A stretch of DNA of 64,000 nt, taken from the NCBI GenBank assembly GCA_031216445.1, contig CM062201.1, positions 5,449,501 to 5,513,500 of the forward strand. Reading direction: 5' to 3'. The notes under the pieces are model-generated. The model made no database searches and was not told the origin of the DNA. It saw nothing but the letters and a program-made list of their open reading frames with translations. Made by a program: the position numbers and the translations under genes. Numbering within the stretch: the first letter of the stretch is position 1; each line of letters begins with the position of its first letter. Below, piece by piece: positions 11,799 through 23,276 of this stretch. The DNA is from Lateolabrax maculatus. Its lineage: Eukaryota > Chordata > Actinopteri > Acropomatiformes > Lateolabracidae.

Positions 11799-12096
11799 GT
11801 CTATGATTGTCTCTATGCTGATTCTAACCCTTCAGTTGGGTACTATCAACACCAGACATATTTAAAAAATCGCATTTTGTTACACCTATAAGCGAACTAT
11901 GATGCCAAATGATGCAATCATTTGATTTTACTTAATCAATTCATGATATTCACCACCCACATCCACCATTTGTTCAGTGATTCAAATGGGTCTGGTAGTG
12001 TGCTCATTGACAGCTGTTTCATCCAATCAGAGTTTAGAGGGTGGGATTAGAAATGGAGACATCATCTGCCATGGCCAGCTACAGTGCTGCCAATTT

Positions 12097-12181
12097 AGCA
12101 ACTTTCTTGCTAGATTTGGTGACTTTAAAGGCAGATGAACATTGAAAAAAAAAAGTCGCCAAATCTAGCAAGAAAGTTGCT
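12097..12181. repeat. 30-bp inverted repeat hairpin (29 of 30 matched)
   Basis: The left arm at 12097-12126 starts AGCAACTTTCTTGCTAGATT. The right arm at 12152-12181 is its reverse complement except for one position, where a T faces a G (a wobble pair in RNA). The 25-base spacer is A-rich. The 'tagcaactttcttgctagat' and 'gccaaatctagcaa' wording resembles a repeat I have seen in other teleost genomes, so a foldback MITE fragment is more likely than a microRNA. Confidence 0.8.
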
Positions 12182-15100
12182 GGACTGACTGCGTCAAGTC
12201 AACCCAGACAGAAACGTGAATGAGGTGTAAATGTGCGTACCTGACAAACAATCACAGACGGCGTTTGTTTGTCCAGAGAACTCCTCCATTGTTTTTGTTC
12301 TGAATAATTTCTAAATAAGTCAAAATACAGAGTTTATTTTTATACATTATGTACATAGTTATGTTTTGACTTCACTGATACGCAATTAGCACGTGGTGTT
12401 ATCTAGCAACATGAAGCGATTTTCCGAACCATCTTTGGCTACTTACCATTGAAAATAATGGCACCACTGGTGAGCTGACTACCTAGCTACTTTAATGAAG
12501 AAGTCGACTCGCAGAAATAACAACTCTTTAATCTACATATTTCTTTATTAATTCAAGTTAACTGCTAACCCCAGCCAACTTTGTGACACCTGATAATTAC
12601 CTAGGTGGGACAGAGATCTTACTCCCTATTCACTGGTTAGGGCAAAACAACCCCCCCTCCCAACAAGAAATCGTCTCACATGGACACAATACCCGGCCCA
12701 ATGAATGAAGTGAAGCTTCAAGCTGCACTAACATTCTCACTTGGCAGGTCCAGCTGATGCTGGAAAGTTAATATATGCTCATGTTCGACAGTCTGAATAG
12801 GATTATGGAAGGAAAAGAACATTGGTGAGTGCAGTTTTGCATTTCACTATACTGTCTGTCACTTCCTATAAGCAGAGGTGTCTGGACTCAACACTCGAAT
12901 CTAAGTAAATAATGTGGTTCTATAGACTCTCACTTGGCCCAACTTGGCAAACTTTATTTTTTATAAGATCAGTGTAGTTTATCTTGAAAACTGCCTCCTG
13001 CAGCTTTAAACACTGCACATGTAAGCACAGTTTGGTGTGTGAATGCCAACAGCTCCCAGAGTGTAAAGGGGTTAACAGTGAGACAGTAGAAAGAGATGAA
13101 TACATGCACTGTATAGATTTTTCCCCTGCGGGAGTGTGTGACTGGATTTAAAACATACCACATGCAATTTCGACACTACAACAAAAATGGTAATCTATAC
13201 TTCACACCTCTGCTCGTTCATCAAAGTGAGCATCACTGGGGAGCTGATTGTGCCATATTCATTGCTCACCAGCACTGTTTAAACAGCAGCCAGTCTGTGC
13301 CTGAGGGGCAGTAAGTAAAGCAGTGGGCTCCACTGGGAGACGGGGAACATACATGGCAGACGTCACACTAAATCTTCATTCCAGACCGGACATTTTTTTT
13401 CCACGGGCAACATCACTTGTGATACACATGAAAAGTCAGACAGATTTTCCTGAGTTGGTGATTATTACGAATGGTCCAATAAATGTTCAAAAGATTTAAC
13501 GTCTGGAACTCAATTGGCGTGCAGTTGTGAATATTTTAAGTGCTGTGTATGCCGTGCATCTATTGAAGGGTGTTGGGCAGCATTCAAACACAGTAGCAAT
13601 GTAATGGCTGGAATGTAAAACAGAGGATCACAGCGCTGGGCTTTCAGTTAATTCTGCTGATCTGATGCTGAACGTCTGAAGATTAATCTCTACTGTTAGC
13701 ATCAAAGCCTCTCAGGTCAACAACAAGTTTAGACAAACCACTGATAGATACACCACCCCTCAGTCCTCTATTGCTGTCTATACAGAGATTTTTAAAAACA
13801 TTTCCATTAGCTGATGCTTTCATTCACTAGGGCACTATATAACCAAACTTGCACTGGTAACCGGAGCTTACAAACGAAGTACAGACAGCACACAGACAGG
13901 TTCTTAAGTGGTTTAATGTGCTAAGTAGCTGTCTGGCTTGCAACCCGACGTAAACAGCACTCTTTTTTGACCGTGAATGTTTGTTTGATAGCTCGTTAAG
14001 GTGCAGTGTCGGGGGGCTGAACCTCCAAGTATATTGAGCTTTAAAGTGTTTCAGGTTTTCCAGTACTAGGCATTGTCCGCCCTTTAGGCCACAAGCTCCA
14101 GGCAGGGAGAATGTGGGGCCTTTTGAAGGTGTCCGACTGCGAGGTCATGGCTATTTCCTTGAATCAATTCTTACCAGTGAAGATCCTACCTACCTAATGC
14201 GAAAAAGTCTAAATTTGCTCTATTATTTGCTAGCACGACAGGACAAGATATATGTCCACCTCTGTAAATAAATTTTTTCATCTCATAGCAGGTCTGTAGG
14301 CTGCAGCAGAAAAATATATGTGCAGTTTAATTTTAACTGGACCTCAAAACGTAAATTAATTTCCACAAAGCGCAAGAACTGCAGAAAAATGTTGTGCTTT
14401 CAGGGTCTGAAGGTGATGGATCCGAGTGTATTGAAGCGGAATCCATTAGTCATATGGTCAAACCCTGTCACATTAGTGATTCCCTCTGAGGACCCCGTGT
14501 TTCACCTGCCAGCCATCCATCATGAGGAAATGGTGGGTGGTGAACTCATGGCAACGGATGAGGGAGGATATCAGATTAGTCACCGCCTCCCTGTGTAAAG
14601 CAGAACACCGTGCAAATATGAGGAGTCTTATTTCAAGCCGAGACGCACACCGTTTGAAAACGTGACCTCGCTCCTCTGACAAAATTATTGCGGGCGTAAT
14701 GAGAGAATATAATGAGAAAGAATATAATGACGATAATACAGTAAGTAATGAGAGAATAGGAGAGCAATGGAAGGAAATCATCGTGGGAAATCATCATGTT
14801 ATTAGCTTCTTTTATGACCTTCATACAAGATATTAACATAGATAAGAGATAATAAAATCATTAACTGAGTAATGAGCGTCAGGTAACATGTTTTATGGAT
14901 TTTTGATGAATGTTTCCCCACTGGCATGAAACCCATCCAAAGTTATTAAGCGTTGGCTTTTGAAAATGTGCATGCGGAGCTCATTAACCAATCATTTTCC
15001 TTTGTATTAAATGTCATTATCGCTTATTTGTTTTTCAAAACAGCGCGGTACATGTGGTGGATCAAACACCAATTTAGTTCACCAGCCCAATAAGATATTA

Positions 15101-18100
15101 CGGTGTGTTTGTGCTGTGAGCAATTAAAATCACATTTTCTGAATCAAATCATGTTCTGCCATGAAATTAAATCTTAGTATGGGGTATTATTTTGGGTGAA
15201 GGAAAACTACGATTGATTACAACTCGGGTTTCAGGTTCGTAGCTCCGGCTGTTGGTTTGGTCGGTAATTATAAAATTGTACTCGCCAGAGTCATTGCGGG
15301 GATCTCGGAACAGGGCGACATAGCTAATAATAGAGCCAGAGGGACAATAAGCACGAGCAGTCAGGCATTAAGACAGGTTGCAAAGAGACCCGCAGGCTAG
15401 CCAAACTTATTTTGAAGGGAAAACGAAGGGGAACAAGAAAAACTCACTACTCTAACTGTGTGTTGGAAACATCCATCACAGTTTTCAAGTTGTTTGCAAC
15501 CTGTCTGGCTGTTTGACATCTTGTGTAGGATGCCCCGTTGGACCTTTTTTTTTTTTTTTTAGCACTTTTTATCGTGACAGAGAGAACTATGTTTGTGTGC
15601 CAATTTCTTTAAGACTTTTTCAGAAGATATACGTTTTTTGTCACGAACTCTCCTCACAACAGGAGGTTACCAATCAGCTTATTTGACATTATTATTATTT
15701 GATGTGTAGCATATTATTGAAGAACGCTTTCTTTGTGCACTGCATGGTAACGTCCATGTGACATGCTCTCTCTCATCTGTCCTTCTCCTCCGTCTTCAAC
15801 TCAAAATGTTTAAGTGGGCACCAGCATCTAAAAATAACCCCCACCTTCCCACAACCCAAGAAAAGCCCTTTGAGGTTGTTGGGGTGTTTCCTCTCCTTTC
15901 CTTCAAAGGCGGCAAGCGGAGGGATCGAACAGAGAGGAGAGGATGGGAGGGAGTGAAGAGAGGCGGAGGGAGCTGAAGAATGGAAGGGAAAAACAAGTCG
16001 TATGAAGAAGGAGGAAGAGAAGTAAGGAGGCTACTGCTGCTCCACTCCATCATGTCATTTTTCTCATCTCACTTCATCACTTCCTGTCATTTCTCTTCAT
16101 TGCAGCATTCACAGCCTGTCAGCTGTTAGGAACAAGCACATCAAACGAATGAAAACACTTGGAAATATGTCGCCAGGACATGTTTGTGATCCAACGAGTT
16201 ATAATTACTGCAAACCAGTTTATTTATAGTGCCATAAAGGTATTTATAGACTTATTACATAAGAATGTTGTCTGACTTTCTTATCTGCGTGTCCACACAG
16301 ATCCTTTTTTTTCCATTCCAGACAAATAGTCAAAAATGATTATATAAGAACTCTAAAAATACTATCAGCATGCTATATATAAGTTTGTTTGATGGGAGCA
16401 GCTCCAGGCTCCACAGTATTCCTCCTGATCAGCTTGACTCCGTGACTGCTGCGTACACGGCCGTGACGCCATCCGACACTGTGTCATGTGCTCTGACTGA
16501 GCGGCTTCATGACAGCACACAGGCTGTCGGAGTACAAGAGAGCAATACATATAAACACGCACTTACACATAAACACACAACTTTCTCCCAAATGCAGATT
16601 GACGCCTCCTCACACACGACCTTCAATCTCCAATCAAGATAAGCAAATGTCCCTATTGTTGTCCCAGTGCGGCCGCTGTGTAGCCAGAGGGGCGGCCCAA
16701 CATCCCCAGTTCATGCCAGAGTGAGAAACTGCCGTTAGCCAAGGCGAAGATAAAGTGGTGACATCATCATTTGCATTTTTTTTAGGAACAGAGTCATAAG
16801 CTGTGTCCTTAATCGCTCCCTAGCTTCTATGTTATGGGCCCTATTCTCTTTCACCAAAACTCCCACAGTGCAACGTGTTGCCTTTGAAGGCTGTGACGCT
16901 ACACCTGGGAGTGATCAGATAGAAATGAGTGTCAGGAATCTCAAATTAATACTCACTATAAATTAAACTATTGAGTGTTTATTATGTTGGGAATATTGCT
17001 AATTCAATGCAAGCGTAAAAATATGCTTTGGGTTGCGTTTATTGATTAAAATATGAGCGCATCTGTTCCAAGAAGTGGACGACTGAAAATCGCGTCTGAA
17101 ATGCCTCCTGAGTAGACATGTCACAAGTTATACAGCAATATCCTCCTGAGAAAAATGACAACATCAGTCATTTCAGCAAACACCCCAACAGAACATACAG
17201 TATGCTTATGTTCAAGTGACGAAGCCCTCTGGCGGTCGTAGTAATTAAAGTAATTAGGCCCCCTAACTTTAACACAGTAGTTATTTAACCCAAACCTAAC
17301 CAAACCTCAACCATGAAATAGATTTATTTTTCAAGTGGCTTATAGCAATTTTGGAAGGAACAGAGAAATAATGTCGTCCTGACGATACTGGAGTCAGATC
17401 AGAATATAGGACTTTAAGATTTGCTAACATTAGCTTAAATTAGCCACCATAGGCTACTGGTACCAGACCAAGTAAGGCTGCAGCAGAAAAACCCCTGAAT
17501 GTATTGAATTAAGCAACGGTGCATTTTTTATAGCTTATATATTATATATATATTTCTAGCATTTGGAATGGAAAAAAATGTGTTATTTCTTCGTTCAAAA
17601 GTTAGATAGTGCCACTTTAAACCACATTTAGGTTAGTTTCACCAGGGAGTTACCTAATAATGTAGCATTAAGGTGAAGTATTGTTGCCATGGATACCTGC
17701 AGTTTCATATACCTTATATAGTGATTTAGAACATTGGTTAAATTGTCAACCCTAGATGTTTAAGATGCCTCGTTATATGATTTTGATTTGCCAATTAGAA
17801 ATTATTGTTTAGTGTGGACATGGTTTGACCCTTTTGAAAGACCATTTCAAAATCCAGAAGTCATTCTGGAAATCTTAAGCAACAAGGCTGTAACTACAAT
17901 CAAATTGTAACCTGCTATGGATAGTTTAAAGCACCGGCCTCCTTGTGGAAACGGGCTCCTGCAGTTTGACATCCAACACAGGGTGGGAAGGTGTGAACAT
18001 GACTGCATTAAGAGTTCGCCTTGTCCAGTCTATAATTTAATAAAGCCGTGTGAGCTCTGCCCTTCCCACTGCTGCCGTGTCCAGACCTTGGCCTGCTGTC

Positions 18101-18170
18101 CTCCATCTATCTAATGGACGGCCTTCTCGCTGACATACAGAGCTTTTATTGCAGTTGCGTTCAAGCCTCT

Positions 18171-18212
18171 TGTGTGTGTGTGTGTGTGTGTGTGTGAGTG
18201 TGAGTGTGTGTA
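18171..18212. repeat. (TG)n microsatellite
   Basis: A run of TG units is interrupted twice by GAG. It drives the Cys/Val-rich translations reported at 18149-18419, which are not genes. Confidence 0.95.
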
Positions 18213-19829
18213 TTGCTGAGGGGGCACTTTACAAAATGTTGCTGCCGCCAGGGTTCACTGGCCCACTTGGCGCGGAGCTTTCCCTCTTTTTTCCCCTCTC
18301 TTTCATCCCCCCCATTTATTTTTCTCATCCTTTATCTTTCCCTCTGTCCTTCACCGGCTGCTGGTACAAGTCCCGAATCTAGAAAGAGGATTGGCAGGCA
18401 TACAGAGGCTTGCACATAGCCATATAATTTGTCATTGCACAAGTCCAAGCATAGGTTTTCATTGAGCCACGCGAAGCAGTTTTGTGATATACTGAGGGAT
18501 CAGTGAGTGGTCCCCTCAGGCAATCCGTCTAATTCATAATAAGAGGAAGAGTATCTCTCCGAACCAGCACTGATACTGAAACTACACTTTACTAAACCTT
18601 ACCACACTGGATTTTCGTTTTTTTCCCCATCAACTTCTGATCATTGTCAAATACACACTGTGTACAGTCTTATGTGTGGTTTGATGATAGAGTATTTTTC
18701 TGAAAACCATGAAATTTGGAAAGTAATGTGAAAAATTAGTACTTTAATGGCAAATGTGCAATAATACTAAAACTACGCCAGGATTGTTTGTTTTTTGGTG
18801 ATTGATAAGACAAGATTAAAGTGGTGTATACAACATTGATTACAGTCTATTTTAATGAATTTGACCATAATTGTAATTGATTAATTCAGTTCACCCAGAT
18901 TAAATGCATCATATATCATTGAATGTAAACTGTGCTTTTGCAGAAATGTCCAATATTGAGGTTCTTGGCTGGCAACAGGGTTGATGTATACTGTATATAC
19001 ACCTCAATACAAGGAAGTTAATGGAATTTTGTTTGTTGTATTCACAGCCCCAAAAATTTAAATAAAACCTTTACAGCAACAACAACTTTTCAGAAACTAT
19101 GTCCTGATTTCCCTGGATAATCCACAGAGCGTACTGTCCAGAGTTTAATACAAAATGAGCTCCAACAAAAAGTGTTCACAGTGAGGTGGATTATCCATGG
19201 CTATGTTGTCGATATCTCAAAACCTGGACAAAAAAATCCAAAACTGAATGAATGTCATGTGGGTGAAGGAACCTTTAGCAGGCACGAGAAACACACTGAC
19301 GGGTTTAATCCCTACAGCAGCAATCTGCCTATCAACCTCCAGCTGTCCTTTCATCATGTCCTACAGCAGCACAACAAATGCTGACGTGCTCAGTCATTGC
19401 AGATTGATTTCAAAATATCAGCAGTACCTAAAGTATAAAACATTAATAACTATTTCACTTAATTAAGAGAAACATGCATTGAAGTGACACCCGGTCAAAC
19501 TAGCTAATCAAACTGCAAATCATCATCATTATCTTTGAAAAAAATAAAATAGCTTGTGCAACAATCTGAAAAGCTGAATATAAAGCCACGCATTAATGAC
19601 AAGCATGCATGATGCATAGCAGAGACATTTCCATGTTTTCTTCATCTTATCAATGAGCTTTAGGGGCTTTTTCTCTCTCTCTTTCTACTGTGACAATGCC
19701 GAGAAGGGTCAAAGGAATCCATTATTCAGCTGTCAGGATATTTTTAGAAACACCCCGGTGACTTTGGAATTATTTATTAAGCGCCTGATAATTAAAACAT
19801 GTACGTTTGGTTGGGAAAAGCCGGGCAGA

Positions 19830-19915
19830 AATCTCAGAGAGAGAGAGAGGCAGGGATATCCCCTAGGGAAACTCTTCTCTCTGTCTCTCTGTCTCTCTCT
19901 CTCTTTCTCTCTGTG
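19830..19915. repeat. (GA)n and (CT)n low-complexity pair
   Basis: A short GA run near 19838-19850 is followed by CT-rich sequence at about 19875-19912. The two tracts are complementary in composition and about 30 bases apart, so they could pair weakly. No gene is supported. Confidence 0.8.
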
Positions 19916-20732
19916 TAGATATATTTAACTCGACCACTGCAGCATCTATTTAGCTGCTGCTGGAAACACATGCACGTGGGCGCCTTTATCTACATACTGG
20001 CGTTACCACACGTGTGAAGCTGCACACATACACCGCACACACAAACACAGAAACACACAGCCTTTACACATTTACTAGAAAAAAGAAGGAGAAAAAACAA
20101 AACAAAGAACACACCACACTGGCTCCAGAGAAGAGCAAGGGAAATGCTCTCATTAATAATTCAGCTCTCACACCTTCATACACACATTTACCCACTGTCT
20201 TACATGCTCACGTAAACAGGTGTGTGTGAGGCCACGCAGACACATGCTCTAATACACACACGCACAAACTCATTCATTTGCTGTTTCACTCACTCTTGTT
20301 CTGTCTCTCTTCTGTCTCTCGCTCTCCCACACTCACACACACTCTCTTCAGATTGCAATACATACACCTCACACTACTTGGACACAGCTGCACAACTGTG
20401 TCTGTGTGTACATGCGACAGAGCGACAATGCAAACTGTGTATGTTTCTCCCTTCAAAGTGAAGAAGAAGTTCATAAGGGTCATTTTGGAAGGCAATGACG
20501 TGTTTGGTAGTTTAGTTTAAAGAGGAGCACTCTTCACCATCGTCATGTTCTTGACTGGCGATAGGATTGAATATCATTTAATTCTGTTTCAAGGGAGCCA
20601 GAGCTATAGGCAGCTGTTACAACTTTTCCTATGAAGACATATTTTCTATTGTTTTAACTGTGTTTGACTTAACATGCTGCTCATTATCTGTTCAAACAGC
20701 AGTATCCATGCAGTTATAGTTGTCGACAAATA

Positions 20733-20798
20733 CAGTAATAAACACTTGAATCTGCCTACAACCACACTGGAGTGGTTATAGGCAGTGTTTATTTACTG
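20733..20798. repeat. Imperfect hairpin, about 66 bases
   Basis: The left arm reads CAGTAATAAACAC, then seven unpaired bases, then TGCCTACAACCAC. The right arm reads GTGGTTATAGGCA then GTGTTTATTTACTG. The inner 13-bp stem has one mismatch that would be a C-A opposition. The outer stem of about 12-13 bp is interrupted only by a one-base length difference. A seven-base bulge sits on one side only. The size is microRNA-precursor-like, but the large asymmetric bulge is a weakness. Confidence 0.6.
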
Positions 20799-21473
20799 CT
20801 TACAGGGGCCTTAGAGTAAGGTGTTTCCATTGTTTCAGAAACTTATTTTGATGTGTAATTCGGAGGTAAGTGGACAGGTTTTCTAGCATAGTTACCATTT
20901 GTAGGCTGTGTGAAAATTAGAACCAAAGACCAGTGACAACTGGGAAAATGGTGTGTTTGTCCAGTCAGCCAAAACTTGGTGGTTGAAGTAATGCTGGAGT
21001 TAATCGGTTAAATGCTGATCTAATTGCCACAAATTATTTTGATTTCCGACACCATAAATCCAACCAAATGTCTGTTGGACCGAAGTGAAACATGGTCCTG
21101 GCTTTGCAAGGCTGCTATATTGAGGCAAAATGGCATGCCATTTGGTATACACATGCTGTCTAGGCACCTCCGGAGTGCCTGCATTTGTCGACCTCCCTAC
21201 AATTCAAATCATAACCATGTACTTTAAGTTATACTCCCCAACATGTCGAAAGTAAGGTTTAAGCAGATTTAAACATCTGTTTAGTTCTGCAAACATTTTT
21301 TGGAGACAGAGTGGCATCTCGCATCTAGTCTGGCTGTGCTAATAAAGTGACATATGGATGTGCATATTAATGTAAATGTGCTCCGAATATAATGATTGCA
21401 GGATTCTGCTGTCTGTAGCTTGTGTCAGATTGTGGCTTCTCAGTTAAAACTCAGCAGCATGTCAGTTGGGCAG

Positions 21474-21640
21474 GATGATGAACTACTTGAGGGGACACAG
21501 AAATGGTGAGCAATGGTAAGTAATCATGAGGTAATGCTGCATTTAGTAACAGCTCAGTATGATGCACTACTTTTCTTGAGGGGAACACAAAAATAGTAAC
21601 GAATAGGTACATAATAGGGCATCATAAGGCATGATTAGTT
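21474..21640 (+). repeat. Degenerate tandem repeat, period about 85 bases
   Basis: Two diverged units each carry 'gatgNACTAC', 'ttgaggggaacaca', a 'gaaatggt' or 'aaaatagt' block, 'ggtaagtaa' or 'ggtacataa', and 'atcat'. The start of the second unit is about 85 bases after the first. The wording matches a tandem-prone repeat I have seen in other percomorph fish. It is non-coding. Confidence 0.6.
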
Positions 21641-22740
21641 ATTTCAAGTGTTATTTAGCAGGTGATTCAAAGTTAATCACAGACATTTATGTAGCTGAGC
21701 ATCAAAGTCAATATGTACGTAACAGCAGGGTCAGGACAGGCCCTCTTCCCCAGTCACTGAATCATATAATCAGTAATACTGTTAATAAACACAGCATAGA
21801 AATTGCAAAAAGGGTGCCTACTGAATAATAAAAAATCGTAGCACTAGTTCACAGGTTCTCATTTTAAGCCTTGTATAATATTACTATAATATTCCTGTCA
21901 TATCTCTGTTTGGACTTAGAACATGTGTGGTACAGTTTAGTAACTTAAAATGAGCTTTAACACTGTACTACTTAAAATACCACATTCTAACATGTAATAA
22001 AACAAAATATTCATATAGTAACTCACTGTATGGTTTTGCTCTGCTGTTTTTACAGCTCCAAAATGATCTTTAGTTTATCATATCATATAATAATGTGGGT
22101 ACTTTTGTAGCACCGCAAAAGTGAATTTATGATGTTCTTGTCATATGATTTCGAGTATTTTATGAGTATAATATTAGAGTGAGTGTTGTAAAACATTTTC
22201 ATAAAACACCCACATCAGGATCGCCACACCCAGCCAGAAACAAGAGGCCATGCACAGGCAATAATCCTCACGGTAATCTGCCACAACATCGACATCACCT
22301 CAGTACCAAGGAGAGTGCACGATAATAAATCAACAAACAATAAGCAAGATTTTACTGTACAGCAACAAAGAATGCCATCCTCACTGTCAACAACTTGACT
22401 ACAGTATGAATGAAGTCATTGCTGGCTTATCTTTTATGGTAAGATTAGCAGAACAGTTGCAGCCACAAATCCAGCCTACTAAACTAGTTTCTCTGTTACT
22501 GTCACACTCGCAAACACAAAAAACACACGCACAGAATTTTTTCTATTTTTCTAAATGATGCCTGGACACAGATCTACATAAAATCTGACTTATGTTTGTC
22601 AAACTAAACAAATAATAAAATGAAGGATGTTTGAAAAATCATCCCCTGCAGTTAATCCAAGTGCTGCAGAACTTTCAGCTTCCTTTAGTTCACTGTTTTT
22701 GGTTTTGTGACCCCCAACTCCTCTTTCGTCAACCCCTTCA

Positions 22741-22985
22741 CCAGTGAGAAAGCTCTAAAAAATCCCACTATACTCTACCTGCCCAGCACCAAACAGCAGA
22801 CAGGCGACTAGCTGGTGAACATAGTGGAGCATTTAGCAGCTGATGGGCCCGATATTTCCCTCTGGACTTGGTGGAGACCGAAACAGAGCTAAAAGGAGAG
22901 TGAATATTGGACTTCTATCCATTAGGTGGCCAAAAAGGACTCCAAACAAATGCTAATGTCGCTCTGTGTATGGTGGAAAATAGCC
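22741..22985 (+). repeat. Dispersed repeat family C, copy 1
   Basis: It contains 'cccagcaccaaacagcagac', 'agctggtgaacatagtgg', 'gatatttccctc' and 'gagaccgaaacagagc'. The same blocks recur in order at 47961-48145 and partly at 50505-50560, all on the plus strand. It has no ORF of its own. Boundaries are estimated from where similarity between copies fades. Confidence 0.7.
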
Positions 22986-23245
22986 TCAAAAACAACTTTA
23001 TAAGGTGATGCGTTTCTAGCTTGTTCCGCTACCCCCGAGTGGCCCGAAAAGCCACCAACATGTTGCACATGTGGAATCTCTGCTCAAACCAATAAACCCC
23101 AAACAGGACTAAACTTCACAACAGTCAAACTTCACTATAATCCATGGACACACATTCTGCACATGCTATTTATCTCCTTCTTTTGCATTGTTTTTCTTCC
23201 ACGTGCTGTATTCCTCCAACTCACCCTCTATTTCCATCGTTTTTC

Positions 23246-23248
<3 letters not shown>

Positions 23249-23276
<28 letters not shown>
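23249..23276. repeat. (AC)n microsatellite
   Basis: Fourteen AC units follow a T-rich stretch. The minus-strand translation ending in a Val/Cys repeat here is an artefact of this tract. Confidence 0.95.
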
